Source of the DNA: Pseudomonadota bacterium
GTDB lineage: Bacteria > Pseudomonadota > Gammaproteobacteria > GCA-001735895
DNA length: 30,183 bases
Direction: 5' to 3'
Assembly: GCA_022545625.1 (NCBI GenBank)
Contig: JACZQS010000001.1
Location: 1 to 30,183 of the forward strand
The notes under the pieces are model-generated. The model had not been told where the DNA came from. It ran no database searches and worked only from the letters and a program-made list of their open reading frames with translations. A program made the position numbers and the translations under genes. Of the stretch, positions 7,846 to 15,906 are shown piece by piece; the stretch's first letter is position 1; every line of letters begins with the position of its first letter.

Positions 7846-9011
7846 ATCATCCCACTACGCTTATTGTCGTCGGGCTCCTCCATTTCGAAATCACGCTCAT
7901 CCTCAGCCACCCCGGACGCTTTAGCAGTTTTACTATGTAGTTTGATTCGCAGGCGGATATCATTAATTGAATCTGCGTTGCGAAGCGCATCTTCAAAGGT
8001 GATTTTTTTGTCTTCAAACAGATCGTACAGGGCCTGATCAAAGGTTTGCATGCCTGCTTCGTTGGACTTCGAAATCAGGGTTTTCATTTCATGCACGTCG
8101 CCCTTGAAAATCAAATCGGCCATCAGCGGAGAATTGATCATCACTTCGACGGCCGGGATGCGGCCGGTCTCGCCTAGATTCGGAATCAAACGCTGCGAGA
8201 TCAGACCTTTCAAATTTAACGACAAATCCATCAATAGCTGTGATCGTCGATCGTCCGGGAAAAAGTTGATAATCCGATCCAGCGCCTGATTGGTATTGTT
8301 GGCGTGCAGTGTAGTCAGGCACAGGTGCCCTGTTTCAGCAAATGTTATTGCATGCTCCATAGTCTCGCGATCACGAACTTCGCCTATCAGAATAACGTCG
8401 GGCGCCTGGCGCAGGGTATTTTTCAGCGCAATCGCGTAGGTTTCAGTATCTACCCCGACTTCGCGCTGGGTCACTAGGCAGTTGCCGTGTTCATGGATGA
8501 ATTCAACCGGGTCCTCTATGGTAATGATATGCCCGTGGCTATGCCTATTGCGGTAATCAACCATCGATGCCAATGAAGTCGATTTACCCGAGCCGGTCCC
8601 ACCAACAAATATTACAAGTCCACGTTTGGTCATCGCGATGTCCTGCAGGATATCGGGTAGATTTAACTCCGCAAAACTGGGAATCTCGGAATTGATAATT
8701 CGCAACACCAGCCCGGTACAGCCCCTTTGCACAAAGGCATTAACACGAAAACGTGCCACCCCGGTCAACGCAATAGAAAAATTACATTCCTGATTTTCCT
8801 CGAACTCGGAAACCTGCTTATCGTTCATAATTGAACGGGCTAGCATCTGGGTATGGCTAGGGGATAGGCTCTGCTTTGAAACTACCTTTACCTTACCGTC
8901 GATTTTCATCGCTGGTGGAGAACCCGAGGTGATGAATATATCCGACCCGTCCTTACTGACAATCATGCGCATCAAGTCGTGCATGAAACTTATTGCCTTA
9001 TTTCGATCCAT
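7842..9011 (-). CDS. pilU: Type IV pilus retraction ATPase PilU
   Basis: The 389-residue product has the PAS-like N-terminal domain and RecA-like core of the PilT family. Walker A is GGTGSGKST (137-145), the Asp box is IITIEDPVEFIHEH, Walker B VILIGEVRDRETM, and the His box TGHLCLTTLHANNTNQALDRI. It lacks AIRNLIRE (PLMADLIFKGDV instead) and carries an extended acidic C-terminus (DERDFEMEEPDD), both typical of PilU. PilU works with PilT to retract pili under load. It lies 30 bases after pilT in the same direction and overlaps the next PilU-like gene by 4 bases. Confidence 0.92.
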   Translation of the reverse strand: MDRNKAISFMHDLMRMIVSKDGSDIFITSGSPPAMKIDGKVKVVSKQSLSPSHTQMLARSIMNDKQVSEFEENQECNFSIALTGVARFRVNAFVQRGCTGLVLRIINSEIPSFAELNLPDILQDIAMTKRGLVIFVGGTGSGKSTSLASMVDYRNRHSHGHIITIEDPVEFIHEHGNCLVTQREVGVDTETYAIALKNTLRQAPDVILIGEVRDRETMEHAITFAETGHLCLTTLHANNTNQALDRIINFFPDDRRSQLLMDLSLNLKGLISQRLIPNLGETGRIPAVEVMINSPLMADLIFKGDVHEMKTLISKSNEAGMQTFDQALYDLFEDKKITFEDALRNADSINDIRLRIKLHSKTAKASGVAEDERDFEMEEPDDNKRSGMI

Positions 9012-9041
9012 TACCCATTCCTATAATTAACTTCACAGTAT

Positions 9042-10076
9042 TTACAGTTGATCGGGATGCGCGGCTTTCTTCCGTGCTTCTTCCTTGGAAATGGCTCCCT
9101 TCGCCAGCAAGGCTTTGAGATCCTGATCGAGTGTTTGCATACCAATGCTTTGACCCGTTTGAATCGCCGAATACATCTGCGCTACCTTATCTTCGCGAAT
9201 CAGGTTTCGAATAGCGGGCGTACCGATCATTATTTCGTGGGCCGCGATTCGACCGCCACCAGTTTTTTTCAGCAGGGTTTGTGCGATTACGGCTTTAAGC
9301 GACTCAGATAACATCGATCTAACCATCGATTTTTCGCCTGCCGGGAACACATCGACTATTCGATCAATAGTCTTCGCTGCGGAGCTGGTGTGCAGGGTGC
9401 CAAACACCAGGTGACCCGTTTCTGCCGCAGATAATGCAAGTCGAATGGTTTCCAGATCGCGCATTTCGCCGACCAGTATAGTATCCGGGTCTTCGCGCAG
9501 GGCTGAACGCAACGCTTCGTTAAATCCCAGCGTATCGCGATGTACTTCACGCTGGTTAACCAGGCATTTTTTGCTTTCGTGGACAAATTCGATCGGATCT
9601 TCAACAGTCAGTATATGGCCATACTCGGTGTCATTTTTGTAATCGACCATCGCCGCCAGAGTGGTCGATTTACCCGAACCGGTGGGGCCGGTAACCAGTA
9701 CGATACCGCGGGGAAATTCAGAAATATCCTGGAAGATTTTCGGTGCACCCAACTCCTCGAGGCTCAATATCTTTGAAGGAATAGTTCGGAACACCGCGCC
9801 TGATCCGCGATTATGGTTAAACGCATTGACTCGAAATCTGGCAAGCCCCGGGATCTCGAAGGAAAAGTCAGTTTCCCAGTATTCTTCATAATCCTTGCGT
9901 TGTTTGTCGCTCATGATGTCATAAACCATGTCGTGCACCTGCTTATGATCCATTTCCGGCACGTTGATTCTGCGAATATCACCGTCCACCCGAATCATCG
10001 GTGGCAAACCCGCAGACAGGTGTAAATCAGAAGCGTTCTGTTTAACACCAAAGGCTAACAATTGAGCTATATCCAT
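9042..10076 (-). CDS. pilT: Type IV pilus retraction ATPase PilT
   Basis: The 344-residue product is the usual PilT length. Motifs are Walker A GPTGSGKST (residues 130-138), Asp box ILTVEDPIEFVHE, Walker B TILVGEMRDLETI, His box TGHLVFGTLHTSSAAKTIDRIVDVFP and the complete AIRNLIRE retraction motif near the C-terminus. The enzyme forms a cytoplasmic hexamer at the pilus base and powers twitching motility and DNA uptake. It is the first gene of a three-ATPase run and is divergent from yggS, an arrangement common in gammaproteobacteria. An ACAGGACC ribosome-binding site precedes the ATG. A possible promoter at 10288-10316 would give a leader of about 200 bases. Confidence 0.96.
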   Translation of the reverse strand: MDIAQLLAFGVKQNASDLHLSAGLPPMIRVDGDIRRINVPEMDHKQVHDMVYDIMSDKQRKDYEEYWETDFSFEIPGLARFRVNAFNHNRGSGAVFRTIPSKILSLEELGAPKIFQDISEFPRGIVLVTGPTGSGKSTTLAAMVDYKNDTEYGHILTVEDPIEFVHESKKCLVNQREVHRDTLGFNEALRSALREDPDTILVGEMRDLETIRLALSAAETGHLVFGTLHTSSAAKTIDRIVDVFPAGEKSMVRSMLSESLKAVIAQTLLKKTGGGRIAAHEIMIGTPAIRNLIREDKVAQMYSAIQTGQSIGMQTLDQDLKALLAKGAISKEEARKKAAHPDQL

Positions 10077-10287
10077 GAATGGTCCTGTAATGCGTTATTA
10101 ATCTGACAATCTAGTCCCGGGCATTCCCGCACGGAGCTGGTACGCCCAATACAACGCTTGCCCGCACTGAAGTTTGGTTCCGCTCTGGAGCATCCCCGTT
10201 TCAAACTATTAACCGGCCAGCCTACTGGCTTACCGGGTTCATAGATTTGCTAATCCTTATATAGCAGTTAATTGCCTGTAGGGAGAA

Positions 10288-10316
10288 AATTTATTATTTT
10301 TACTGCGCGTTGCCAA
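10288..10316 (-). promoter_or_regulatory. Candidate pilT promoter
   Basis: On the minus strand, TTGGCA (10316-10311) and TAAATT (10293-10288) are separated by 17 bases, a good sigma-70-like spacing with 5/6 and 4/6 matches. It predicts a leader of about 200 bases before pilT. This is motif-based only. Confidence 0.4.
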
Positions 10317-10328
10317 AGCGCTTATAAT
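10299..10328 (+). promoter_or_regulatory. Candidate yggS-proC promoter
   Basis: A perfect -10 TATAAT (10323-10328) is preceded by TTTACT (10299-10304) with an 18-base spacer. It overlaps the candidate pilT promoter on the other strand. The predicted leader is about 80 bases. Confidence 0.5.
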
Positions 10329-10417
10329 CGGGTTATCCATGTGTCGTTAGGCTCATATAGTGCTTCTGGCTAATTGCTGATTTGCCCAAATCTTATATCT
10401 GAACTATCGCTAATCCC

Positions 10418-11101
10418 ATGCACAGCATCGAAAAAAATCTCGCCCAGATTCGCCTCCAGATTGAGCAGGCGGCAAGCGAATATAACCGTGACTCCCACAA
10501 TATTTCACTACTGGCAGTCAGCAAAAAAAAACTCCCGGCTGACCTACGAAACGCCTATAGTTGCGGGCAAAGAGATTTTGGTGAGAATTTCCTGCAGGAA
10601 GCGCAGGCTAAGATGCGAGATCTGTCCGACCTGGATATTATCTGGCATTTTATCGGTCCGGTGCAGTCGAACAAGACCCGGGCTCTTGCAGAGTCATTTG
10701 ACTGGGTGCACTGTGTCGACCGTCTCAAGATCGCGCGACGCCTGAGCGATCAACGACCCGAATCGATGCCCCCGCTAAATATATGCATCCAGGTGAATAT
10801 TGATCTTGAAACAAGCAAGTCTGGCGTTGCACCCGACGGTATCGTTGCTATCGCCGAAGCTATTTGCAATTTACCAAAGATAAGACTCCGCGGTTTAATG
10901 GCTATTCCGGCACAACAGTCCAGGTTTGAATTACAGCGTGAACCCTTCGCGAAAATGAGACAGGCCCTGCATGACTTGCAACAACGCGGTCTCGATTGTG
11001 ATACGCTTTCCATGGGCATGAGCCACGATATGCGGGCAGCGATTGCAGAAGGCTCGACGCTGGTTAGAATTGGTACCGCAATCTTCGGGGAACGACTTTG
11101 A
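10418..11101 (+). CDS. yggS: YggS/PLPBP pyridoxal-phosphate homeostasis protein
   Basis: The 227-residue product is a single-domain PLP-binding TIM-barrel protein. The PLP lysine lies in LLAVSKK, followed by FGENFLQEA, WHFIGPVQSNK, the QVNIDLETSKSGV strand, LRGLMAIP and the phosphate-binding LSMGMSHDMRAAIAEGSTLVRIGTAIFG. It has no known enzymatic activity and buffers PLP and affects amino-acid metabolism. Its stop overlaps the TTG start of proC (TTGA), and the pilT-yggS-proC-yggT order is classic. Confidence 0.95.
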   Translation: MHSIEKNLAQIRLQIEQAASEYNRDSHNISLLAVSKKKLPADLRNAYSCGQRDFGENFLQEAQAKMRDLSDLDIIWHFIGPVQSNKTRALAESFDWVHCVDRLKIARRLSDQRPESMPPLNICIQVNIDLETSKSGVAPDGIVAIAEAICNLPKIRLRGLMAIPAQQSRFELQREPFAKMRQALHDLQQRGLDCDTLSMGMSHDMRAAIAEGSTLVRIGTAIFGERL

Positions 11102-11937
11102 ATCATCAACAGCTTTGCTTTATCGGCGGGGGCAATATGGCATTTAGCCTGATCGGCGGCATGCTTGCCAACGGCTATTCGGCGTCAAATATTACAGCCT
11201 GTGATATAGACGAAGAAAAACTTGCCGGGTTATCAACGAATTACGGCATTAACACATCAACCGATAGCCTGAAAACGGTTGGGTCAGCCGATATAGTCAT
11301 ACTTGCAGTTAAACCCCAGGTCATGCAGGTGGCTTGCGAACAGCTGGCTCCTGCCGACATTAAAACCGATTGTTTGTTTATCAGTATTGCTGCCGGTATC
11401 CGCGAATCGGCAATCAATCGCTGGCTTGGGAGCGAACGGTCTGTAGTTCGCTGCATGCCTAACACTCCCGCACTGGTGCAACTCGGCGCCACCGCTTTGT
11501 TCGCCAATCCACGGGTCAGCGCAGAACAAAAAAGTGCCGCCCAGGCGATACTCGACGCCGTTGGCATCACGGTCTGGGTAGAGCAGGAATCGGCGCTGGA
11601 CGCGGTAACTGCTATTTCTGGTAGCGGTCCCGCTTATTTTTTTTATTTTATCGAGCTATTGCAACAGTCCGGCGAAAAACTCGGTCTGCCAAAGGAAACT
11701 GCCCTGTTGCTGGCAAAGCAAACCGCCCTGGGGGCAGCCTCGATGGCACAGAACGGGGATGTCGTGCAATTACGCGCCCAGGTGACTTCCAAGGGCGGTA
11801 CCACGGAAGCGGCCATACTCTCGTTAGAGCAAAATGGTTTAGCTTCGTTGCTTGAAAAAGCGACCCAGGCTGCTCGCGACCGCTCTGTCGAACTGGCGGA
11901 TCAATCTGAATCCAGGGAACCTGTATACAAGTCATGA
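11098..11937 (+). CDS. proC: Pyrroline-5-carboxylate reductase
   Basis: The 279-residue product reduces pyrroline-5-carboxylate to proline using NAD(P)H. The N-terminal Rossmann motif is CFIGGGNMAFSLIGGML, followed by AVKPQVM, RCMPNTPALVQLGATALF and the C-terminal signature region with AISGSGPAYFFYFIELL and QVTSKGGTTEAAILSLEQNGL. The start is TTG 11098, which overlaps the yggS stop by 4 bases; no in-frame ATG comes before the Rossmann motif, so the unusual start is required. The length is normal for the family. Confidence 0.95.
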   Translation: MNHQQLCFIGGGNMAFSLIGGMLANGYSASNITACDIDEEKLAGLSTNYGINTSTDSLKTVGSADIVILAVKPQVMQVACEQLAPADIKTDCLFISIAAGIRESAINRWLGSERSVVRCMPNTPALVQLGATALFANPRVSAEQKSAAQAILDAVGITVWVEQESALDAVTAISGSGPAYFFYFIELLQQSGEKLGLPKETALLLAKQTALGAASMAQNGDVVQLRAQVTSKGGTTEAAILSLEQNGLASLLEKATQAARDRSVELADQSESREPVYKS

Positions 11938-12088
11938 ACGACCAGATTGGAGCTGGAATAGTTAATTTCCGCATCGCTAAACCTGACCCCATGGGGAAAC
12001 GATTGCACTGGGTCTTAGCCAGGTTTTGCACCCTGATTTTTATCCTGGTGACTTCAAAATTAACTCACCCAAACCTGATCAGAGATTC

Positions 12089-12094
12089 TATAAT
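12089..12094 (+). promoter_or_regulatory. Possible -10 element before yggT
   Basis: A perfect TATAAT lies 29 bases before the yggT ATG, in a 185-base gap after proC. The matching -35 is poor, so yggT may have its own weak promoter or be read through from proC. Confidence 0.3.
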
Positions 12095-12122
12095 ATTCAC
12101 TAACTAAATCGTCGGATCTGAT

Positions 12123-12728
12123 ATGGGTTCAAGCTATTTTACATCTCCGTTAACGCTGATCGTCTCTACATTGTTTGATTTGTACGTGCTGATCGTTTTG
12201 CTAAGATTTATGCTGCAATTGATGCGCGCTGACCCTCACAATTCGGTGTCCCAGTTCATCATCAAGTCGACCTCACCGCCGCTGAGATACCTGCGCCGGT
12301 TCATTCCCAGCGTATTCGGGCAGGATGCCTCCGCAATCGTATTATGCCTGGTCGTTACCTACGCCAAATTCGTCTTGTTGCGTCTGCTCGATACCGAGGT
12401 AGTGCATATCAATAATACGATTGCGTATATTGGTGGTGTTAGTTACCTGGGTTTATTGATTTATTCTATCGCCGACCTGGTATCGCTGTTTCTCAGTATT
12501 TTTCTGATTGCCATTTTAATCCAGGTAATCCTGAGTTGGATAAACCCCGGCATTTACAACCCGGTCATAGGTCTTGTCAATACCCTGGCGACACCTGCTT
12601 TGCGCCCAATACAAAAACTGATCCCTCCTGTCGGGGGAATTGATTTATCACCATTATTCGCCATGCTGATGATCATGGTAGCCAAGATGCTGATAATTTC
12701 CCCGATAATGAACCTTGCCAATCAGTGA
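12123..12728 (+). CDS. yggT: YggT family integral membrane protein
   Basis: The 201-residue product has two YGGT repeats, each with a pair of membrane helices. The first has LFDLYVLIVLLRFMLQLMRADPHNSVSQFIIKSTSPPLRYLRRFIP. The second has LIAILIQVILSWINPGIYNPVIGLVNTLATPALRPIQKLIPPVGGIDLSPLFAMLMI, including the family's R-F/S-W, P-L-R/P-A-L-R and D-L-S-P motifs. The family is found in the inner membrane and has been linked to osmotic stress and to cell division in some bacteria; its molecular role is not settled. It follows yggS-proC, the usual neighbourhood. A gap of 185 bases separates it from proC. Confidence 0.92.
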   Translation: MGSSYFTSPLTLIVSTLFDLYVLIVLLRFMLQLMRADPHNSVSQFIIKSTSPPLRYLRRFIPSVFGQDASAIVLCLVVTYAKFVLLRLLDTEVVHINNTIAYIGGVSYLGLLIYSIADLVSLFLSIFLIAILIQVILSWINPGIYNPVIGLVNTLATPALRPIQKLIPPVGGIDLSPLFAMLMIMVAKMLIISPIMNLANQ

Positions 12729-12750
12729 TTTAACCTGGCACCGGAGCGAT

Positions 12751-13206
12751 TCAGTTATCGATCGACTGCTCGGCCTTATGTCGAGCCTGGATGAACTTTG
12801 AATGGGGTAGATAAAGCAGTTCTGAGACTTGTCGAATCAAATGTTCTTCATAGCGGTCCTTGATGCCATCCGCGTAGACAACCTGCCACATCATTTCGAC
12901 CACACGCACTTTCATCGACGCATCAAACTGCTCATTCAGCAGACGCGTAATATGCTGTATCGACACCAGCTTATCCGAACTTTCTCGCGCCTGAATCATC
13001 AGTTCGTCCAGATCGGTCTCATTCAACGAAAACTGCTGCGCCAACAATTGCCTCATTCGATCAAGTTCAGATTGCTGCTCCACGAAGTCAGCCCGGCAAA
13101 CTTCGACTAGCAGCGTTGCAGTCGCAACGTGCAATGCATGTTCCTGATCAAAAGCCGATGATTGCGGTTCGCTGCTGCGAAATAATTTGTGCAGAATTGA
13201 TTTCAT
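12751..13206 (-). CDS. TerB-like tellurite-resistance family protein
   Basis: The 151-residue product resembles the TerB fold: an all-helical domain with HVATATLLVEVCRADFVEQQSELDRM and, in the second half, VVEMMWQVVYADGIKDRYEEHLIRQVSELLYL. These two conserved acidic stretches (C-R-A-D and Y-A-D-G) match the metal-associated motifs of TerB-like proteins. There are no other ter genes nearby, so tellurite resistance should not be inferred. It ends 22 bases from yggT in convergent orientation and is divergent from oxyR. A CTCC-complement (GGAG) ribosome-binding site precedes the start. Confidence 0.8.
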   Translation of the reverse strand: MKSILHKLFRSSEPQSSAFDQEHALHVATATLLVEVCRADFVEQQSELDRMRQLLAQQFSLNETDLDELMIQARESSDKLVSIQHITRLLNEQFDASMKVRVVEMMWQVVYADGIKDRYEEHLIRQVSELLYLPHSKFIQARHKAEQSIDN

Positions 13207-13241
13207 TAATAACTCCTGGAATTCTATTGTTACTTTCGTAT

Positions 13242-13314
13242 TTGACAGTTAGCGCCTAAATAATTATTCCATAGGTTTTATCGATAGACAAATAGATTTT
13301 AATTGCTTTTATCT
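13242..13314 (+). promoter_or_regulatory. oxyR promoter region with ATAG half-sites
   Basis: A perfect -35 TTGACA lies at 13242-13247 with a weak -10 (TATTCC, 13265-13270, 17-base spacer). Just downstream, ATAG occurs at 13271, 13284 and 13292, followed by ATCT at 13311. ATAG/CTAT is the OxyR half-site, so autoregulation is possible, but the spacing (13 and 8 bases) does not match the canonical 10-11-base periodicity well. Confidence 0.35.
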
Positions 13315-13360
13315 AAAATTCTCTGCAGAATTGGATGTCATATCGAGTACTTTCAGTGCC

Positions 13361-14281
13361 ATGACATTAACTGAACTAAGATACATCGTAGCAGTTTCGC
13401 AAAAAAATCATTTTGGCAAGGCAGCACAGGCCTGCTTTGTTAGTCAACCCACACTCAGTATTGCAATCAAGAAACTCGAGTCAGAACTTGAAATCCGTCT
13501 GTTTGAGCGCAGCTCCAAAAACGAAATTCGAATTACTGAAATCGGCCAGCAAGTGATTAACCAGGCCTATATCGTCCTCCAGGAGGCACGTTTGTTGGGT
13601 GAGATCGCCCAACAGGGCAAGGACCCGTTGTCTGGCCCATTCAAGCTAGGCGTTATTTATACAATAGGACCCTATCTATTACCCAGTTTGATTCCGGTGC
13701 TGACCAAAAGCGTACCAAACTTGAAGCTTATTATCGAAGAAAATTTTACCGCCAACTTGTTCCAGTCGCTAAAACAGGGGACACTCGACGCTATTATTAT
13801 TTCTTATCCATTCGAGGAACCCGGAATCGAGACAGCTCCACTCTACGAAGAGCCTTTTATCGTTGCCCTGCCAGGTAATCACGCCTGGAAAGATCGGGAT
13901 ACAATTCCGACAGATGAACTGGCATCGCAGGATTTGATGTTACTCGGCGCGGGCCATTGCTTCAGAGACCAGGTAATTAGAGCCTGCCCTAACTGCATGT
14001 CGGGAAATAGCGAATTAACCCGTACCCTCGAAGGCGGGTCGCTGGAGACTATACGGCACATGGTTGCTGCCGGAACCGGAATTACGGTATTACCTCGCAC
14101 CAGTATCATGCCGGGCCAGATCAACGAAAACATGATCGATATTAAACCGTTCGAACCACCCGCTCCGAGCCGCATCGTAGCAATTGCCTGGCGTAAGCAT
14201 TACCCTCGCAAGGCGGCCATCGAAACCATTCGTGACACGATACAAACCTGCCCTTTAAGTGGCGTTGAAATTATTCATTAA
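13361..14281 (+). CDS. oxyR: OxyR peroxide-sensing LysR-type regulator
   Basis: The product from ATG 13361 is 306 residues, with a LysR N-terminal winged helix (TLTELRYIVAVSQKNHFGKAAQACFVSQPTLSIAIKKLE) and a substrate-binding domain. GHCFRDQVIRAC carries Cys200 and Cys209, aligning with the redox pair Cys199/Cys208 of E. coli OxyR, and the C-terminal segments GSLETIRHMVAAGTGITVLP are family-typical. A third cysteine, Cys212, follows closely. It senses hydrogen peroxide in the cytosol and activates antioxidant genes. A TTG at 13331 would add 10 residues, but ATG 13361 gives the family's N-terminus. It is divergent from the TerB-like gene and lies before a glutaredoxin, which fits redox control. 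Confidence 0.93.
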   Translation: MTLTELRYIVAVSQKNHFGKAAQACFVSQPTLSIAIKKLESELEIRLFERSSKNEIRITEIGQQVINQAYIVLQEARLLGEIAQQGKDPLSGPFKLGVIYTIGPYLLPSLIPVLTKSVPNLKLIIEENFTANLFQSLKQGTLDAIIISYPFEEPGIETAPLYEEPFIVALPGNHAWKDRDTIPTDELASQDLMLLGAGHCFRDQVIRACPNCMSGNSELTRTLEGGSLETIRHMVAAGTGITVLPRTSIMPGQINENMIDIKPFEPPAPSRIVAIAWRKHYPRKAAIETIRDTIQTCPLSGVEIIH

Positions 14282-14451
14282 GGGTTCTTTAGATGAACTA
14301 GGTAATAACAGGCAAAATGAACTCCTGGTAGATAAGGGTACTGTGCCGCTACCACAGATTTTTCCAGCAGCCTCCTGGAATAATGCTACTCTGGTACAGC
14401 ACCGAACTTATGTTGTAAAATCAAAGTCCCATTTGTAGATGTCTTCTCCCT

Positions 14452-14721
14452 ATGCCCCGAGTTACCGTATACAGTACCGCAAGCTGCCCGATTTGCGTGA
14501 AAGCCAAAAACCTGCTCAACAAGTGGGATATAGATTATTCCGAGGTAGCTATCGATACCGGTGACAGCGGGTTAAAAGAATTTCGTGACGCCACGCAAGG
14601 GGCTAGAACTGTGCCACAAATTTTGATTGATGGTAAACTGATAGGTGGTTTCTCCGATTTAACCGAATTGCATATGGACGGTGATCTCGATGAACTGATG
14701 AAGCAGGATTGTGAAACCTGA
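14452..14721 (+). CDS. grx: Glutaredoxin
   Basis: The 89-residue product has a glutaredoxin fold with the active site C-P-I-C (Cys12, Cys15) in VYSTASCPICVKAKNLL, the cis-Pro loop ARTVPQILIDG and the GGFSDL glutathione-binding motif. It reduces disulfides or glutathionylated proteins with glutathione, linking it to gshB and OxyR in this window. The classic site is C-P-Y-C; Ile replaces Tyr. The stop overlaps the next gene by one base (TGATG), so they are likely cotranscribed. The gap after oxyR is 170 bases, with a possible -10 TAAAAT at 14416-14421. Confidence 0.92.
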   Translation: MPRVTVYSTASCPICVKAKNLLNKWDIDYSEVAIDTGDSGLKEFRDATQGARTVPQILIDGKLIGGFSDLTELHMDGDLDELMKQDCET

Positions 14722-15053
14722 TGGCAAAATCTAAAAAACATACCTTTCGCATCCAGTTCCATAATCATAATCGCATTTATGAACTCTATGCGCATCAGGT
14801 CAGCCAATCTCAAATGGCCGGATTTATCGAAGTAGGTGATATTATTTTCGGTGAACATACGAAATTGCTGATCGATCCGGCGGAAGAGAAACTCAAAAAT
14901 GAATTCGGTAATGTGAAACACATCTATATCCCACATCACTCGGTTATTCGAATCGACGAGGTCGATCATAGCGGCAAAAACAGGATTCTTGACGAAGAGG
15001 GTTCAACGGTCACACATTTTCCCGGGTCGAGCATCATCCCGCAAAAGAATTGA
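14721..15053 (+). CDS. DUF1820 family protein
   Basis: The 110-residue product matches the DUF1820 family of short gammaproteobacterial proteins: FRIQFHNHNRIYELYAHQVSQSQMAGFIEVGDIIFGEHTKLLIDPAEEKLKNEFGNVKHIYIPHHSVIRIDEV. The function is unknown. The composition predicts a small soluble cytosolic protein, with no signal peptide or cysteines. It overlaps the glutaredoxin stop by one base, and the glycosyltransferase start follows 13 bases after its stop. Confidence 0.85.
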   Translation: MAKSKKHTFRIQFHNHNRIYELYAHQVSQSQMAGFIEVGDIIFGEHTKLLIDPAEEKLKNEFGNVKHIYIPHHSVIRIDEVDHSGKNRILDEEGSTVTHFPGSSIIPQKN

Positions 15054-15066
15054 GCGTTATGCAGTA

Positions 15067-15906
15067 ATGCAGATTTCTGCTGTCATACCCAGCCACAATC
15101 GACTGCATTCCCTGATACCGGCTATCGAGTCGGTATCTAGTCAAACCAGCGCAGTTGACGAAATCATTGTAGTAGACGATGGCTCAACCGATACAACTAC
15201 CGCTGAAATTTCCCGGCGTTATCCGCAAATCAAGCTGATCCAACAACCCAACCGCGGTGTTAGCGCCGCCCGTAACGCGGGCATCAAGCTGGCTAGTTTT
15301 GACTGGATAGCACTGCTGGATTCAGACGACACCTGGCTACCTGGAAAAATCTCCTCGATTAGACAGGCTTATTCTTTACAACCCGAATACCTGTTATTCC
15401 ATTCCGATGAAATCTGGATGCGACGCGGCGTCAGGGTCAATGCGATGAAAAAACACGTCAAATCGGGCGGCTGGATATTTGAAAACTGCTTACCCCTCTG
15501 TGTTATATCACCATCGGCCGTAGTATTTCATCGCTCGATTCTGGCCGCGTCGGGTTACTTTGATGAGAACCTGCCTGCCTGCGAGGACTATGACCTATGG
15601 CTTAAAATTTGCCACCAGTACCCGGTGTGTTATATCGACAAACCACTGATCACCAAATACGGTGGACACCGGGATCAATTGTCGACCCGATACTGGGGCA
15701 TGGATAGGTTTCGTATTCGTTCCCTGTATCGGCTGCTACAACGAAATGTTCTCTGTAAACGTTATCACCAGGCAGCAGTTTCAACCCTAATAGAAAAACT
15801 CGAAATCCTGCTAAAAGGCGCGCATAAGCATGGTAATCAAAAAGTCATCGATGAGTTTGCACCGATACTGGATCAAATATGCCTTGCTGGAACCACCCGA
15901 TGCTAG
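15067..15906 (+). CDS. Family 2 glycosyltransferase (GT-A fold)
   Basis: The product is about 279 residues from ATG 15067, which begins directly at the first strand (MQISAVIPSHNRL). Motifs are IIVVDDGSTDTT (nucleotide-sugar Asp), NRGVSAARNAGIKLA, ALLDSDDTW (D-x-D metal site) and CEDYDLWLKI, with the catalytic acidic residue. The family transfers a sugar from a nucleotide-sugar donor; the acceptor is unknown, perhaps a surface polysaccharide. No membrane segment is evident. An earlier in-frame start at 14989 would overlap the DUF1820 gene and add residues that do not fit the family. The last bases overlap the start of the nucleosidase-like gene by about 7 bases. Confidence 0.9.
   Translation: MQISAVIPSHNRLHSLIPAIESVSSQTSAVDEIIVVDDGSTDTTTAEISRRYPQIKLIQQPNRGVSAARNAGIKLASFDWIALLDSDDTWLPGKISSIRQAYSLQPEYLLFHSDEIWMRRGVRVNAMKKHVKSGGWIFENCLPLCVISPSAVVFHRSILAASGYFDENLPACEDYDLWLKICHQYPVCYIDKPLITKYGGHRDQLSTRYWGMDRFRIRSLYRLLQRNVLCKRYHQAAVSTLIEKLEILLKGAHKHGNQKVIDEFAPILDQICLAGTTRC

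Larger units (their letters stand above)
10077..10417. other. 341-base divergent intergenic region pilT/yggS
   Basis: No coding sequence is supported. It holds candidate divergent promoters (10288-10316 on the minus strand, 10299-10328 on the plus strand). A hairpin lies at 10211-10239, with the inner stem GCCAG/CTGGC and outer AACCGG/CCGGGTT, which would be inside the pilT leader. The remaining sequence shows no recognised riboswitch or tRNA. Confidence 0.6.

Noticed and set aside
12751..13206. Tellurite-resistance locus
   Set aside because: Only a single TerB-like gene is present; no terC, terD or other partners are seen nearby.
13331..13360. TTG-initiated extension of OxyR by 10 residues
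   Set aside because: The N-terminus from ATG 13361 matches the LysR family start; the extension has no support.
14989..15066. Upstream extension of the glycosyltransferase
   Set aside because: It would overlap the DUF1820 gene by 65 bases and add a basic segment with no match to family 2 glycosyltransferases, which begin at the first strand after ATG 15067.
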